DNA from: Floccularia luteovirens
Lineage: Eukaryota; Basidiomycota; Agaricomycetes; Agaricales; Squamanitaceae
Reading direction: 5' to 3'
Assembly (NCBI GenBank): GCA_009739215.1
Contig: VSJF01000005.1
Span: forward strand, 1,240,001-1,304,000
Length of the DNA: 64,000 nucleotides
Shown piece by piece: positions 1-9,871 of the stretch (position 1 is the stretch's first letter; every line of letters starts with the position of its first letter). A model generated the notes under the pieces. That model was not told the DNA's origin. It did not search any database and saw only the letters and a list, made by a program, of their open reading frames with translations. The translations under genes were made by a program, and so were the position numbers.

Positions 1-76
1 GAAGATAGCCATACAATTGTAATTTTTACATATTCTATGCAGGACAAACAGGTCTCTGATTACGCATCGCTACTGT

Positions 77-777
77 TTATGCTGTCCAGACCTTGGCAAT
101 AAGCTCGGTAAGACCTTGCAACAAATTAAGTTATCTCCGAATTGGGAAGAAAACATAATTAAGGGCATACCAATATCATTCGTATTGAATTGGTAGATTC
201 CAACGAGGGTAGCGACAGTAGCAGTACGCAAAGTCCATGTTGCGACACGACCTATGATGGGGAACTTGCGCGGGTGTAGGTAGTCTACCAACATGCTATC
301 GAACTGAAGGCAAGTTGGCATAAGATAGTATTTTCAGTCTACTCTCGTTGCTCACCCCTATATGACTGTGGATCACTAAGCTGACCCCAAGAATCCCATC
401 GAGTAATGGGAAGTTACTCGAGCTAGTAACAAATGCCGCAGCCGTCAAAGGTACAAGGCCTGCGGAAAGTAAACGCTCAAATGCCCAATGGTATGAGCCG
501 TGTACTGCTGATGGAGGAGGGAACGTTGTTGGGTCGTTCACAGTGCCCTTTAGAATCGCTATAGACGTTAAGGTTTAACATGTCCTTTACTGTAATGATG
601 TTATACTTACGACCACCAGGAACATATGTTTGGTCACTTGCATGTCGGGCTAGTGGATTTCAATCATAAGCCGACAAATGGTATTATCACTTACTCACCT
701 TGAATAGCTGTACTCAGCAGTGTGCGACGAGCAAGAGCCCTTGGAGCAGTTGAACGAAGTATCAAAGTCGAGGACAT
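77..777 (-). CDS. SDH4: Succinate dehydrogenase cytochrome b small subunit (CybS/SDH4), mitochondrial precursor
   Basis: Membrane anchor of mitochondrial complex II, which with SDH3 holds the catalytic SDH1/SDH2 pair at the inner membrane and passes electrons to ubiquinone. Five exons, complement of 77..114, 171..303, 356..558, 611..649 and 699..777, sum to 492 nt (163 aa) with all splice sites GT-AG and the frame preserved. Residues 1-25 (MSSTLILRSTAPRALARR) are Arg/Ser-rich without acids, as in a mitochondrial targeting peptide. The mature part carries the CybS signature: GSYHWAFERLLSAGLVPL, an HSHIG membrane helix, DYLHPRKFP and VGIYQFNTNDIG, ending KVWTA. Start chosen as the ATG in frame with the targeting peptide. 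Length fits fungal CybS. Family assignment is firm. Confidence 0.93.
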
Positions 778-1571
778 CGTCAAGACGCGCAGATAGAGCG
801 TTCGTTGTAAACTGAGACGGAAGAGCCAACGCTACCGGTTGTGCACGGGAGTTATTGTTTGTTCTACCCGCCGTAGACAAACAACGTCCTTTCACTTTGC
901 TTACAAAAAAGGACAGGATACAATTTGGTTCAATGCAAACGCCAACGATGTTCTCTCGCTTCTGTCAGTCACATTCCCGGTGGCAGCAAGGGATATATGG
1001 AGAATGTTGGTTTTATGTAACAAGCAACGCTCACAAGCTTAGGCCATTTTTCATGAGTGCAGTCAGACTACAAAAAATATGCTCGAGAAAATTCTAAAAC
1101 GTGAAGATCTAGTATTTACCTAAAACACCTATTATTTTTATAGCAAGACGAAGTATTATTTTAGGGATTGCTCATACAGAGGCTCTCAGAAACAATTTTG
1201 CCAGAGGAATATGCCGTGCTACTGCTCCTCGCAATCAGGCTACAAGAAAGAGTTCATGATTGTGGCACGAGTGCAGGTCTACTTCCGATTAGCATATAAA
1301 GTGAGAATTTTCCACATAACTTTATCTATCGATACCACTGATGTCACGCCTACTAAGGGGCCGAGCACCTGTAGAATAGTCTGTAGATTTCGAATATATA
1401 GAAATCTACGAGAACGGATGTATATTCCAGTCATTGAAATATGAATAAACTGCTCCAGGAATTTTTTTCTGACTTCGCACACAAATTTGTTGTGTTTTCC
1501 TAAAATGGCACTTTGGCATTCTTTATTGTAATCGTGTGACTGGTGTTACTTCATCTGACAACACCACCAAC
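778..1571. other. Intergenic, SDH4 upstream region
   Basis: About 0.8 kb. Short ORFs occur on both strands (for example 839..1042 and 1211..1444 on +), but none has recognisable protein features or splice-consistent neighbours. The first 100-150 bases upstream of 777 should hold the SDH4 promoter; no specific site was recognised. Confidence 0.5.
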
Positions 1572-1940
1572 ATGACAGACATAATTTGTCTGAATTGCCT
1601 TCTCATCAGCCAAGATCCGCCATTTAGATACGTTTTCACAGTGGAAATCTCACACAGAAAGACCATCAACTAATTGAAGAAAGCCATCTGGGACAGAAAG
1701 ACGAGGTTGCACAACAAATACAATTTGGATGATTTGATACTCTACATGCCAAAAGATCACATTTCTATCAAAGATAAAGAGCAATTCAATAACACCATTG
1801 TGGAAATAAAATATACCAGCCTTGATAGTATTCTCAACGAGCTTACTCCATCACACACTATAACAAAATCTGGCTTAGAGGCACCAGAAGAAGATTTATT
1901 GCATATTATTATTGTTCCATTGGGTAGGCTATGTTTCTAG
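1572..1940 (+). pseudogene. Crinkler-type N-terminal (ubiquitin-like) fragment with in-frame stop
   Basis: The ATG at 1572 opens a frame beginning MTDIICLNCLLISQDP. It reaches TAA at 1671..1673 after 33 codons and then continues open in the same frame to a stop at 1938..1940. The order and spacing (MTD..LNCL.I.., FTVEI, then an AIW segment, then a hydrophobic strand near the end) match the N-terminus of the gene at 51874, whose domain resembles the ubiquitin-like header of fungal/oomycete Crinkler (CRN) proteins. No C-terminal domain follows: a retrotransposon LTR starts 225 bases downstream and nothing Crinkler-like resumes after the element. I read it as a broken, truncated copy. Family naming rests on similarity seen by eye. 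Confidence 0.5.
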
Positions 1941-2164
1941 CTTTCTTACTATAATTTGTGATACTGCAGTCAAAGAAAGTGACAGGGGACACAATGTAGT
2001 TAACGAGCTTCTGCCAGTTAAGCATGTATTCCATCCCTTATACTTTATGAGGATTTCCTTGACATTGCCATAGGCTATCATGAGATTGTTTCAACCCCAG
2101 GTGAAAAAAACAAGCGAGGGGCCGAAGGTCCCAAAGCAGGTTACAGGATGAGTATGGTTGGTAG

Positions 2165-2307
2165 TGGAACAGGGGGAACGGCCCAATAGGGAACAGGTCA
2201 CATGAACATAGATTAGTCAGTATACTACTTAATGTAATGTCACGGAGTAACAAGAGGCAGGTCTTTACGGTGTAACCAAGTATATGCAAGCATTCGGGGA
2301 CACTTCA
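2165..2307 (+). repeat. 5' LTR (143 bp)
   Basis: Begins TGGAACAGGG and ends ACACTTCA, i.e. TG...CA. It aligns without gaps to 7872..8014, with two differences: A2282 versus G7989 and T2305 versus C8012, both transitions. This end point puts the primer-binding site two bases downstream, the usual arrangement. The LTR is short for the superfamily, so promoter and polyadenylation signals must be compact. Confidence 0.9.
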
Positions 2308-2309
2308 CC

Positions 2310-2323
2310 TGGTGACGAGAGTG
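2310..2323 (+). other. Candidate primer binding site
   Basis: TGGTGACGAGAGTG starts two bases after the 5' LTR. TGG is the complement of a tRNA CCA end, and the following bases would pair with the acceptor stem of the priming tRNA. I could not name the tRNA from the sequence alone. Confidence 0.55.
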
Positions 2324-2364
2324 TGACATCGTACTTTAACACAAACAGCCATCACTCAGTTAAA

Positions 2365-3900
2365 ATGTTAACAAAAACAGAACAACCGAGAAATGCCAAA
2401 GGCCACTTCACCAAAAGACGTGAAACAATCACACAAAACTCCAAGTCAACACTGACAACGTTTCCCTTGACACAAGCAACGTTCTCATTATCTCCATCCC
2501 TATCATCCTCTTCATCATTGTCCCTATCCCCATCCCCCAGCCCTGACCCAAATCAAGCTGAAACACCTGCAGAAGAACATGAGGCAAACATGCCACCAAA
2601 CACACCTCCAAAATCTGCAGAAAATAATGAGGATAAAAGCACACCAAAACCAACAAACCAGCTAAATTCCAATTTCCTTCCCACAATGTCAGACATAACA
2701 CTCATTCCTGAATTCAGCAGTGATGACAAAGACAAAATACAAGCTGCAGATTTCATAAAAAGATACCGCAGATTAGTTGCACTACGACCAGAGGTCACCA
2801 AGCACAACATGATCACTGCAGTAGCAGACTACTTTGCCACGAATTCACCAGCCGAAGAATGGTACCAGGACCCAGAAACCCCCAAAAGCACATGGGAGTT
2901 ATTCGCCGCCTCATTCCTACAACAATTTCCAAGCATAGAAAAAGCCAAAAAGTCAACCATAGATATACAAAGAGAAATGCAGAACACACGCCTAACCACT
3001 GAAGATCTGGGTAAAACAGAAACATGGAAAGGCATAGAAGCATGGACCCACTACATCTACGCTGAAAGACTATTATCCCTCGCACGCCAAGCAAAAATAG
3101 TGAACCAAGACAACTTAATTTACATTATCCGAGACAATCTACCAGACGTCATCAGGGAAAAGATACCAGAATCGAGCAAGAACTGGATTGCGTTCATAGA
3201 TGCCATCAAAAATGTTGATTTAGCACACATCAAGGAAGGAGCACGTAAACACAAAGAACTCAAAGCCAACCAGGACCTCATCACAGCCAGACTCGCCAAA
3301 CTTGAACTAGTAAACAGAACGCCTGTACTGCCAACAGCAGGACTCCATACACAAGTCAAGCAAACAACTACCAACACCTCACCAAAGCATGCACCAGCCA
3401 CAGCGAACAACAACACGTTCATTACACAGGCAAAGGATCAAAGTAACAACTTTGTACCACATACCATCCCCACACCTCTAACTGAGAGCCAAAAGACCGC
3501 ACTAAAAGAACGCATAAATGCATTCCCAATCCAACCAGATTCCCAGGAAGGTCACTTGGAATACGAACAACAACTGCGCAATTGGCATGCACAATTTGAC
3601 AGACAAGAGGTTACAGCAATAACGGGGTTTCCTCTACAACCAGGAGGTGCACCGGTATGCTCAGGAGAGTGTTACAAATGCGGGAAAATGGGCCATTCGA
3701 GATTACAATGCCCAGCCCATTACAATGAACACATCAACACTCGAGAAAGCCACTTCCGCAATCTCTGTGATGCTGCCTTGGGTAGAAACCACACATACAA
3801 TCCGATACACCTAGTTGCAGTCGAAAGAAACAATGAATTTAGCTGGTTGAATGAGAAAGGCTACAAACTCCAGGGAAACGAACAAGGACCATCCGCATAG
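2365..3900 (+). CDS. gag: Gag polyprotein of the Ty3/gypsy element
   Basis: Capsid/nucleocapsid protein that would package element RNA into virus-like particles. The frame is open from an ATG inside the 5' LTR (2284), but the primer-binding site lies after that point. The ATG at 2365 (MLTKTEQPRNAKGHFTKR) is the first after the LTR and is preferred, giving 511 aa. The N-terminus is Ser/Pro-rich and low complexity (about residues 25-75), followed by a helical retrotransposon-gag region (ADFIKRYRRLVALRPE ... LFAASFLQQFP). Near the C-terminus is one CCHC zinc knuckle, CYKCGKMGHSRLQC (3674..3715). The frame is intact to TAG at 3898..3900. The pol frame begins 12 bases later in a different phase. 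Confidence 0.85.
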   Translation: MLTKTEQPRNAKGHFTKRRETITQNSKSTLTTFPLTQATFSLSPSLSSSSSLSLSPSPSPDPNQAETPAEEHEANMPPNTPPKSAENNEDKSTPKPTNQLNSNFLPTMSDITLIPEFSSDDKDKIQAADFIKRYRRLVALRPEVTKHNMITAVADYFATNSPAEEWYQDPETPKSTWELFAASFLQQFPSIEKAKKSTIDIQREMQNTRLTTEDLGKTETWKGIEAWTHYIYAERLLSLARQAKIVNQDNLIYIIRDNLPDVIREKIPESSKNWIAFIDAIKNVDLAHIKEGARKHKELKANQDLITARLAKLELVNRTPVLPTAGLHTQVKQTTTNTSPKHAPATANNNTFITQAKDQSNNFVPHTIPTPLTESQKTALKERINAFPIQPDSQEGHLEYEQQLRNWHAQFDRQEVTAITGFPLQPGGAPVCSGECYKCGKMGHSRLQCPAHYNEHINTRESHFRNLCDAALGRNHTYNPIHLVAVERNNEFSWLNEKGYKLQGNEQGPSA

Positions 3901-3911
3901 AAAACGAGCAG

Positions 3912-5645
3912 ATGGCCCTCAATGTAATGGCCAAGGAGGGTACAATACAAAACATTATTACACATGATGTACTAGTTACTGAAAACAATGAGGTGCTTGA
4001 TCTGTACACAGCAGGATATGAGTTCCATGACACAAACCACATCCCAACCCCATTCCAACATATGCTACAACTTCTGGGACCCAACGGCGAGATTGTTAGA
4101 ACCCAGACACTATTTGACAAAGGTGCCATGGTAGGCGCAATGTGCGAAACGACATTCAACAAAGTCAAACACAGACTGGGCACCTGGATACCATCGACAA
4201 AAAGGCTTCGAATGGCAAATGGTACTATAATCCAATCCAAAGCAACATGGAGAGGAGAAATGATACTAGGGGATGTGAAAACTACTGGAGAGTTCGAGGT
4301 CTTTGACAGTGGAGAAAGCTGGTCATTCCTCCTAGGAAAACCACTGCTATGTACTTTCAATGCTATACATGATTATACCACTGACACTGTCACAGTTCGC
4401 ACCATGGATTCGAAACAACACACACTTCTGAAAAACCAACAAGAACAACTGACAACAAAACCATGGGACACAAAGCCAACCAACATTCTGGAAATAGAGG
4501 CAACGATCTACACACGACACACAGAACCTTTCAAAGCAGAAAGAATTGCCCAAATAATCAAGGAGATCACAATGGGCCCAGATCTAACGGAAACAGAAAA
4601 AGGTGAAGTAATCAAATTAATATGCAAACATGCTGACTGCTTCGCACTTGCAATTAGTGAAGTAAATGTCATACCAGGAGCAGAACACAAGCTCAACATA
4701 CTGGAAGGGATGACCTTCCCAACCAAAACCAACCAACATGCGCTTAACCCAGACCAACGAAAGTTCTTGGACAAAAAGGTAGATGAAATGATAAATGCTA
4801 ACATTATCAGACGTATCCACCCAAGAGATGTAAAGGCAGTGGCACGAACAGTACTAGCACAAAAAGCACATGAAGGAGGTGGCCTAACACTGGAAGAATT
4901 ACAACACAAGGTTAACGACCAGTGCATGGCTAACAACTTACCGCCCTGGTTTGATCTGCCACCCAGACCGCAAATGGAAAAAACAAATGAAGAGAACCAA
5001 CCACCAAAATGGCAACTATGCCAAGATTTCGCAGAAATTAACAAAGTCACAATGATAGCAGCAGTACCACAAGGAGACATAAAGGCTAAGCAATTATGCC
5101 TATCAGGACACCGTTACTTACACGTTTTTGACTTTGCAGCAGGTTTTTATGAAATAGCAGTACACCCAGAATCACAGCCATATATAACATTCTACGTAGA
5201 AGGCAGAGGGTGGTTTGCCTACAAACGTATGCCCTTCAGCATCACAGGAGGCCCTGCAGAGTTTGGACATGTCACAGCGGACAGAATGCATGACCTAATA
5301 GCAAATGGCACATGTAAACTGTTTGTAGATGATGGCGGATTAGCAGCAGACACATTCAAAGAAGGGTTAGAAAAATTGAAAATACTATTAGAAAGGGTAC
5401 GTCGTGAAAAACTATCACTATCACTGAGCAAACTACGCTTGTTCATGACAGAAGTGGTATTTGCAGGAGCAAAGGTAGGCCCAAATGGCGTGGCACCAGA
5501 CATGACAAAACTGACAGCCATAGTCAACTGGGACACGCCACAAGACACATCACACCTGGAAGGCTTCCTAGGCATCACAAGTCACTTCCGCGACCTAATC
5601 AAAGGCTACGCACAGATAGAAGCTCCACTATGTAACCTCTTATGA
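3912..5645 (+). CDS. pol: Pol, protease and reverse transcriptase part (ends at premature TGA)
   Basis: First part of the element's polymerase polyprotein. A retropepsin-like region comes first, with LFDKGAMVGAM in place of the usual DSGA and LLGKPLL at its end. The reverse transcriptase follows, with WQLCQDFAEINK, the catalytic strand HVFDFAAGFYEIAV, the FAYKRMPFSITGGPAEF motif and LFVDDGG (a variant of the YxDD catalytic motif). It ends in the RT thumb/connection (VVFAGAKVGPNG, LEGFLGITSHFRDLI). The frame is also open upstream of the ATG at 3912 for tens of codons, so expression by a frameshift from gag is possible. The TGA at 5643..5645 lies where related elements read on, so this is an interrupted pol rather than a natural end. 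Confidence 0.85.
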   Translation: MALNVMAKEGTIQNIITHDVLVTENNEVLDLYTAGYEFHDTNHIPTPFQHMLQLLGPNGEIVRTQTLFDKGAMVGAMCETTFNKVKHRLGTWIPSTKRLRMANGTIIQSKATWRGEMILGDVKTTGEFEVFDSGESWSFLLGKPLLCTFNAIHDYTTDTVTVRTMDSKQHTLLKNQQEQLTTKPWDTKPTNILEIEATIYTRHTEPFKAERIAQIIKEITMGPDLTETEKGEVIKLICKHADCFALAISEVNVIPGAEHKLNILEGMTFPTKTNQHALNPDQRKFLDKKVDEMINANIIRRIHPRDVKAVARTVLAQKAHEGGGLTLEELQHKVNDQCMANNLPPWFDLPPRPQMEKTNEENQPPKWQLCQDFAEINKVTMIAAVPQGDIKAKQLCLSGHRYLHVFDFAAGFYEIAVHPESQPYITFYVEGRGWFAYKRMPFSITGGPAEFGHVTADRMHDLIANGTCKLFVDDGGLAADTFKEGLEKLKILLERVRREKLSLSLSKLRLFMTEVVFAGAKVGPNGVAPDMTKLTAIVNWDTPQDTSHLEGFLGITSHFRDLIKGYAQIEAPLCNLL

Positions 5646-7779
5646 GCAGTGGAGATTCCAAAAGGTGCTAAGAAACCCACGTACCAGAGAGTGATGAAAG
5701 CCCACAAACTTACCGATGAATGGAAAACGGAACACACTAAGACATTTTTACATTTAAAGTCATTACTAGTAGCTGAACCGTTACTTACAGCACCATGATA
5801 TGACAGTACAAATTTCATATTAACAACAGACACAAGTAAAGATGCCTTCGCGGATATCTTAACACAAAAAATACAAACTACATTACCAGGGGGGAAAACC
5901 ATTGTACGATCACACCCAATAGCATTCGCATCAAAATGAACATCCCCCTCAGAAGAGAAGTACAAACCATTTTTACTCGAATTTGCCACACTGAAATTTT
6001 CTTTTGATAAATTCACAGACATGATATATGGCTACCCAGTTGAAGTAGAAACGAACTGTCAAGCACTATGGGATACTCTCATGAATAACAAACTGTCAGC
6101 CACACACGCTCGATGGTGTGATGGAGTCCTCACAAACAACATAGTGGATGTCTGCCACATACCGGGTACAGTAAACATAGCAGATGGACTAAGCCACCAA
6201 TATGAAAATACTAACAAAGCAGAAGGCGACAGCAGCGAGTGGACTATCAAACCAGATTGGGAAATCAAAGAAGGCATAGTATACGATCTTTACAATGTTT
6301 CCACTAACGAAGAAACAGACCCACTAAAAATTCGTTTCAAAAACAAACCACTATTCACAAATGTGTTAGATGCACTATCTGGTCTAAAACAAAGTGGTTC
6401 AGTCAGGGAACAAAAATGCGCACACCACAGAGCACTCAACTACACAATAGAGGAAGGTAAACTATGGTTCATAGGAGGTGGAACAGGCATTTGTGCAAGA
6501 CCACAACGTGAATGCGTTACAAAAGCAGAAGCCATGGAACTAGCAAAACAAGAACATGAAAATGGAGGGCACTGGCATAGGGACAGTATCAAAATAGTGT
6601 TACTGGACAAAATCCACAGCCCACACCTTGACGAGTCCATCGTAAAGGCCATAACGGACTGTGCCAAATGCAAAGAGTTTGGGGGCACACACCTAAACTC
6701 ATTACTACAGCCTATCACCAGACGACACCCCTTTGAACTGCTAGTAGGCGACTACTTATCAATGCCAACAGGGAAAGGCGGGTATCACACAATAGGATTA
6801 TATCTCGACACATACTCACAACATGTATGGGGATACATGTTTAAAACACATGGTAGTGCTAAAACCACGATCAAATCACTAACAGACATCTTTCACAACT
6901 TTACCCCCCTAGAAACGTTCATGTCTGACGGAGAAAGACACTTCAACAATGCCGACGTAGCCAGCATGTGTGCTGAATGGGGAACAACAACCCATATCAC
7001 AGCACCATACTCGCCATGGGTCAATGGCCTTGTAGAAGGAACAAACAAACTCCTACTCTACATACTAGCATGTCTATGTGCACCCGAAATCGGAGAAGAC
7101 GGCTGGGAGAACATGGCATGGGAGGCATTACCCAAAGCATGGCCAGATCATTTCATGAAGGCCATATAAATCCTCAACTGGCGCCTACTCCCAGCCCTCA
7201 AATTTTCACCAAAAGAGCTTTTACTAGGCTTAGTGGTTAACACACTGCACACCCAAATCGAAACAAGCACAAAAACACTAACAGCATCTAATACAGATAT
7301 ACAGATGGCCTACGTGGCCCAACAGAGACTGGATGGCTATTCAGAGGTGATACACCATGCACTGCGCCGCAAAGACACATTCGACCGTAAGGTCTCAAAG
7401 TCAAACCAAGGGCCAACAACCAGGGCAGTTAGTTCAAATATACCGTAATGACCTATTTAATACACTCAGTACAGATAAAAAACTACAACCCATGTGGTCT
7501 CCACCACACCGAGTTGTCGAACAATTATTAAACTCATACACACTGGAGACCACAAAGGGTAACCCGATCAACGGAGCAATTCATGCACGCCGCCTTCGCG
7601 CATTCATACCGTGCGAAGGCACGCAACTGGCTGCAGAACAACTCCAGCGTCAGATCGATGAAAACGAAGGGACAGGCGAAGAAAAAACGGGGGATGAAAA
7701 CTCACATGTAGAGGGCGAACGAGAGAAGACGAACACCAAACATATCGACGGAAAACGAGGAGGAAGGATTTTTTTATGA
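5646..7779 (+). pseudogene. pol: Pol, RNase H and integrase part, broken by stops and a frameshift
   Basis: Continues the PR-RT frame after the TGA at 5643. RNase H sequence follows (FILTTDTSKDAF, YKPFLLEFATLKFSF), interrupted by two further TGA codons near 5798 and 5937. A long open stretch, 6021..7169, carries the end of RNase H and an integrase: an HHCC-like zinc region (HENGGHWHRDS with CAKC), then the DDE core (LLVGDYLSMPTG, FMSDGERHFNN, WVNGLVEGTNK). A TAA near 7167 and a frame change near 7410-7425 separate the integrase C-terminus (QLVQIYRNDLFNTL, MWSPPHRVVEQLL). Several sites look like CpG-to-TpG changes of arginine codons, giving Trp, Cys, His or stop. The product is dead as read here. 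Confidence 0.85.
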
Positions 7780-7857
7780 AGACATAGAAGACGAAGAAGA
7801 TCCAAACAACTCTATAGGAAACAGAGTCAAAATAAGGCGACAGGGACGTCGCCAAAT

Positions 7858-7871
7858 GGAAGGGGGGCAGA
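7858..7871 (+). other. Polypurine tract
   Basis: GGAAGGGGGGCAGA directly abuts the first base of the 3' LTR. This is the expected plus-strand primer for second-strand DNA synthesis of the element. Confidence 0.7.
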
Positions 7872-8014
7872 TGGAACAGGGGGAACGGCCCAATAGGGAA
7901 CAGGTCACATGAACATAGATTAGTCAGTATACTACTTAATGTAATGTCACGGAGTAACAAGAGGCAGGTCTTTACGGTGTAACCAAGTGTATGCAAGCAT
8001 TCGGGGACACTCCA
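7872..8014 (+). repeat. 3' LTR (143 bp)
   Basis: Direct copy of 2165..2307 with two transitions and no gaps, ending ACACTCCA. The near identity indicates a fairly recent insertion, or gene conversion between the LTRs. Confidence 0.9.
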
Positions 8015-8450
8015 CTAGCAATGTTTGTGATAGTTATCTTTATTATATAAATCTGATATACATCAGTTGACACTTACTAAAATTACTTTGCCACAGCCCC
8101 AAAAAATGATATACCAGACATTCAATTTTTCCCCGTCTATCTTACAGGACAGTATGTATTCTCATTTCAGTCTATAATCATCCTGTACATGCCCAGAACC
8201 ACGATCGACATTATTCGAAGAACTCTGACAAAATTCAAACGTACTCCGGTTATCAACACTCTATGTCAGTCTGTCGTCATGAAACACCGAGATGCCAATT
8301 ATGTCAATAAATGAAAGAGTGCCATATCCATGTCTATCATCTGTCCTCAACTTGACTAGTATACACATCTCATCACTACTATGTCACCGACGACCGAGAC
8401 AAATTGGCTTTATAACTAGTAGGGGACAATAATTCTGACTGACTTGACAA
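8015..8450. other. Intergenic, upstream of DUF6534 gene 1
   Basis: About 0.43 kb of AT-rich DNA between the retroelement and the first exon at 8451. It must carry the promoter; no specific site or Crinkler remnant was seen. Confidence 0.4.
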
Positions 8451-9871
8451 ATGGCCTCCGTACAGATACTGACCATGTAAGTGGTCAACATAATCCTCAG
8501 ATCCTTTTCATTCTCTCATTCTAAATGTTTTTCGTTCACATATCAGAGCTGGACCCTTGGTGAGATTTACCCCGCTGATCCATGTAATCATTCTAAAACA
8601 TGTTAGATCGTTGCATACATGCTCAACTGGGGCCTCTTTGGTGTACTCTCCGTTCAAGTTTGTAAGTTAAGTCAAGTTCAAAATGATTATTATTACATGC
8701 CAATATTATGAATGTTTTTTAGATATATACTCTCTGGCATTTCCTAAAGACCGGATATATAACAAGCTTTTGGTTGTTGGAATATATATTCTCGAAGTCG
8801 CCCAATCTGTTTTGGTGGCTGAAGATGCCTTTAGAACATTTGCACGTAATTTCGGCAATGTTGAGACCCTATCGTCCGTACGACTCAATTGGATTACGCT
8901 ACCTATATTTAATGGACTTGTATGTCTTCACCTTGTGTTCTTGGAGTACTCTATAACAATGTTAGCATAGTCGCTTTCTTCGTGCAAACTTTCTATGGGT
9001 ACCGGATTAGACTGTTATCCAAGTCAGTTATCCTACCTATTCTGATTTTTGCCGTGCGTAGTCGATTTAGGGATATTAACCCCCACCGAAGTATCATCAG
9101 ACCGATTATTTTTGTACAGTTGTCGCTTACACAGCTAGTGGGAGCTCTTTTGTCCGGTGTTCGCGCTCACATAGAAGGTGATGTAACCAAGCTGGTCAGC
9201 TTGCCTGATCGTATTGGGCATGGAGTAAGATACAACTACCCCCTGGCAAGTTTTATAATTCACCACCTACGTATAGCTATTCGACGGGTCAAGCGTGGGC
9301 TGTGATATCCTCATCGCCGTATACCTTGCCTATAGTGTTCGCCACCTACCATGCTGTTGTTCCTAGTCCCTACTAATTACTTTATACTAGCTTTACGGGA
9401 CTAAACCAACCATTAGGTGCACTCAAGCACTTGTGTCGCGCATCATATTTCTAAGTATTGGAACAGGCATGGTTACTGGCAAGTTCTCTCAAACCTATAC
9501 CTTTTTCTTACAACGCACTTATACGAACTTCGAACTAAACAGCGACAATGGCAGTGATCGATCTCGCCCTTTATTATGCTTTCCCGAAGACTGCCATATT
9601 TATAACGCCTGTTTCTGTGCTTGGGAAACTATATTCCAACTCAATGATGGTCATGCTCAACAGCAGAGCTACTATTCATGTCGAAAACCAGAATCCAGGG
9701 GGCATTATGGTGAATTTGGTAGCAGACCATGAAGAGGACACGCATGCAGGAAGCAGAGCTAATCCGTTGTCACTCCCACGATGGTCTCCGACTCGCTCTG
9801 ACAAAGGAAACACTTCATTCAAAGGTCAAATTGATGTTCTCGTGAGTCGGGAGCCTCCATTTGTGGGGTGA
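8451..9871 (+). CDS. DUF6534 domain multi-pass membrane protein
   Basis: Basidiomycete-specific seven-helix-like family of unknown function. Splicing several short exons gives the family signature in order: MASVQILT, then NWGLFGVLSVQV (helix 1), YIYSLAFPKDR, LEVAQSVLVAEDAFRTF, AFFVQTFYGYRI, LSLTQLVGALLSGVRA, CDILIAVYLAY, TQALVSRIIFLSIGTGMVT, and AVIDLALYYAFPKTAIFI...GKLYSNSMMVMLNSR. It ends in a polar tail at TGA 9869..9871. Introns visible include 8477-8548, 8919-8968, one near 9050-9114 and 9226-9270, with normal GT/AG ends. The reading is intact, so the gene looks functional. Start is the ATG at 8451, which splices in phase. A second family member lies on the minus strand at 60894..62532. 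Role unknown; a receptor-like or stress function would be a guess. Confidence 0.78.

Larger units (their letters stand above)
2165..8014 (+). mobile_element. Ty3/gypsy LTR retrotransposon, full length but inactivated
   Basis: A 5.85-kb element bounded by two direct 143-bp LTRs (2165..2307 and 7872..8014). It contains, in order, a primer-binding-site candidate, gag with a CCHC zinc knuckle, protease, reverse transcriptase, RNase H and integrase, and a purine tract just before the 3' LTR. RT before integrase makes it Ty3/gypsy (Metaviridae-type) rather than copia. The pol frame is broken by three TGA codons (5643, 5796-5798 area, 5937 area), a TAA near 7167 and a frameshift near 7410-7425, so it cannot act autonomously as sequenced. 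No clear target-site duplication is visible (GGTAG left, CTAGC right). Confidence 0.92.

Noticed and set aside
1211..1482. Overlapping opposite-strand ORFs of 67-77 codons
   Set aside because: Low-complexity chance frames; no domain, no splice continuation.
2284..2364. ATG at 2284 as the gag start
   Set aside because: It lies inside the LTR and its frame would run through the primer binding site; the ATG at 2365 is the first after the LTR.
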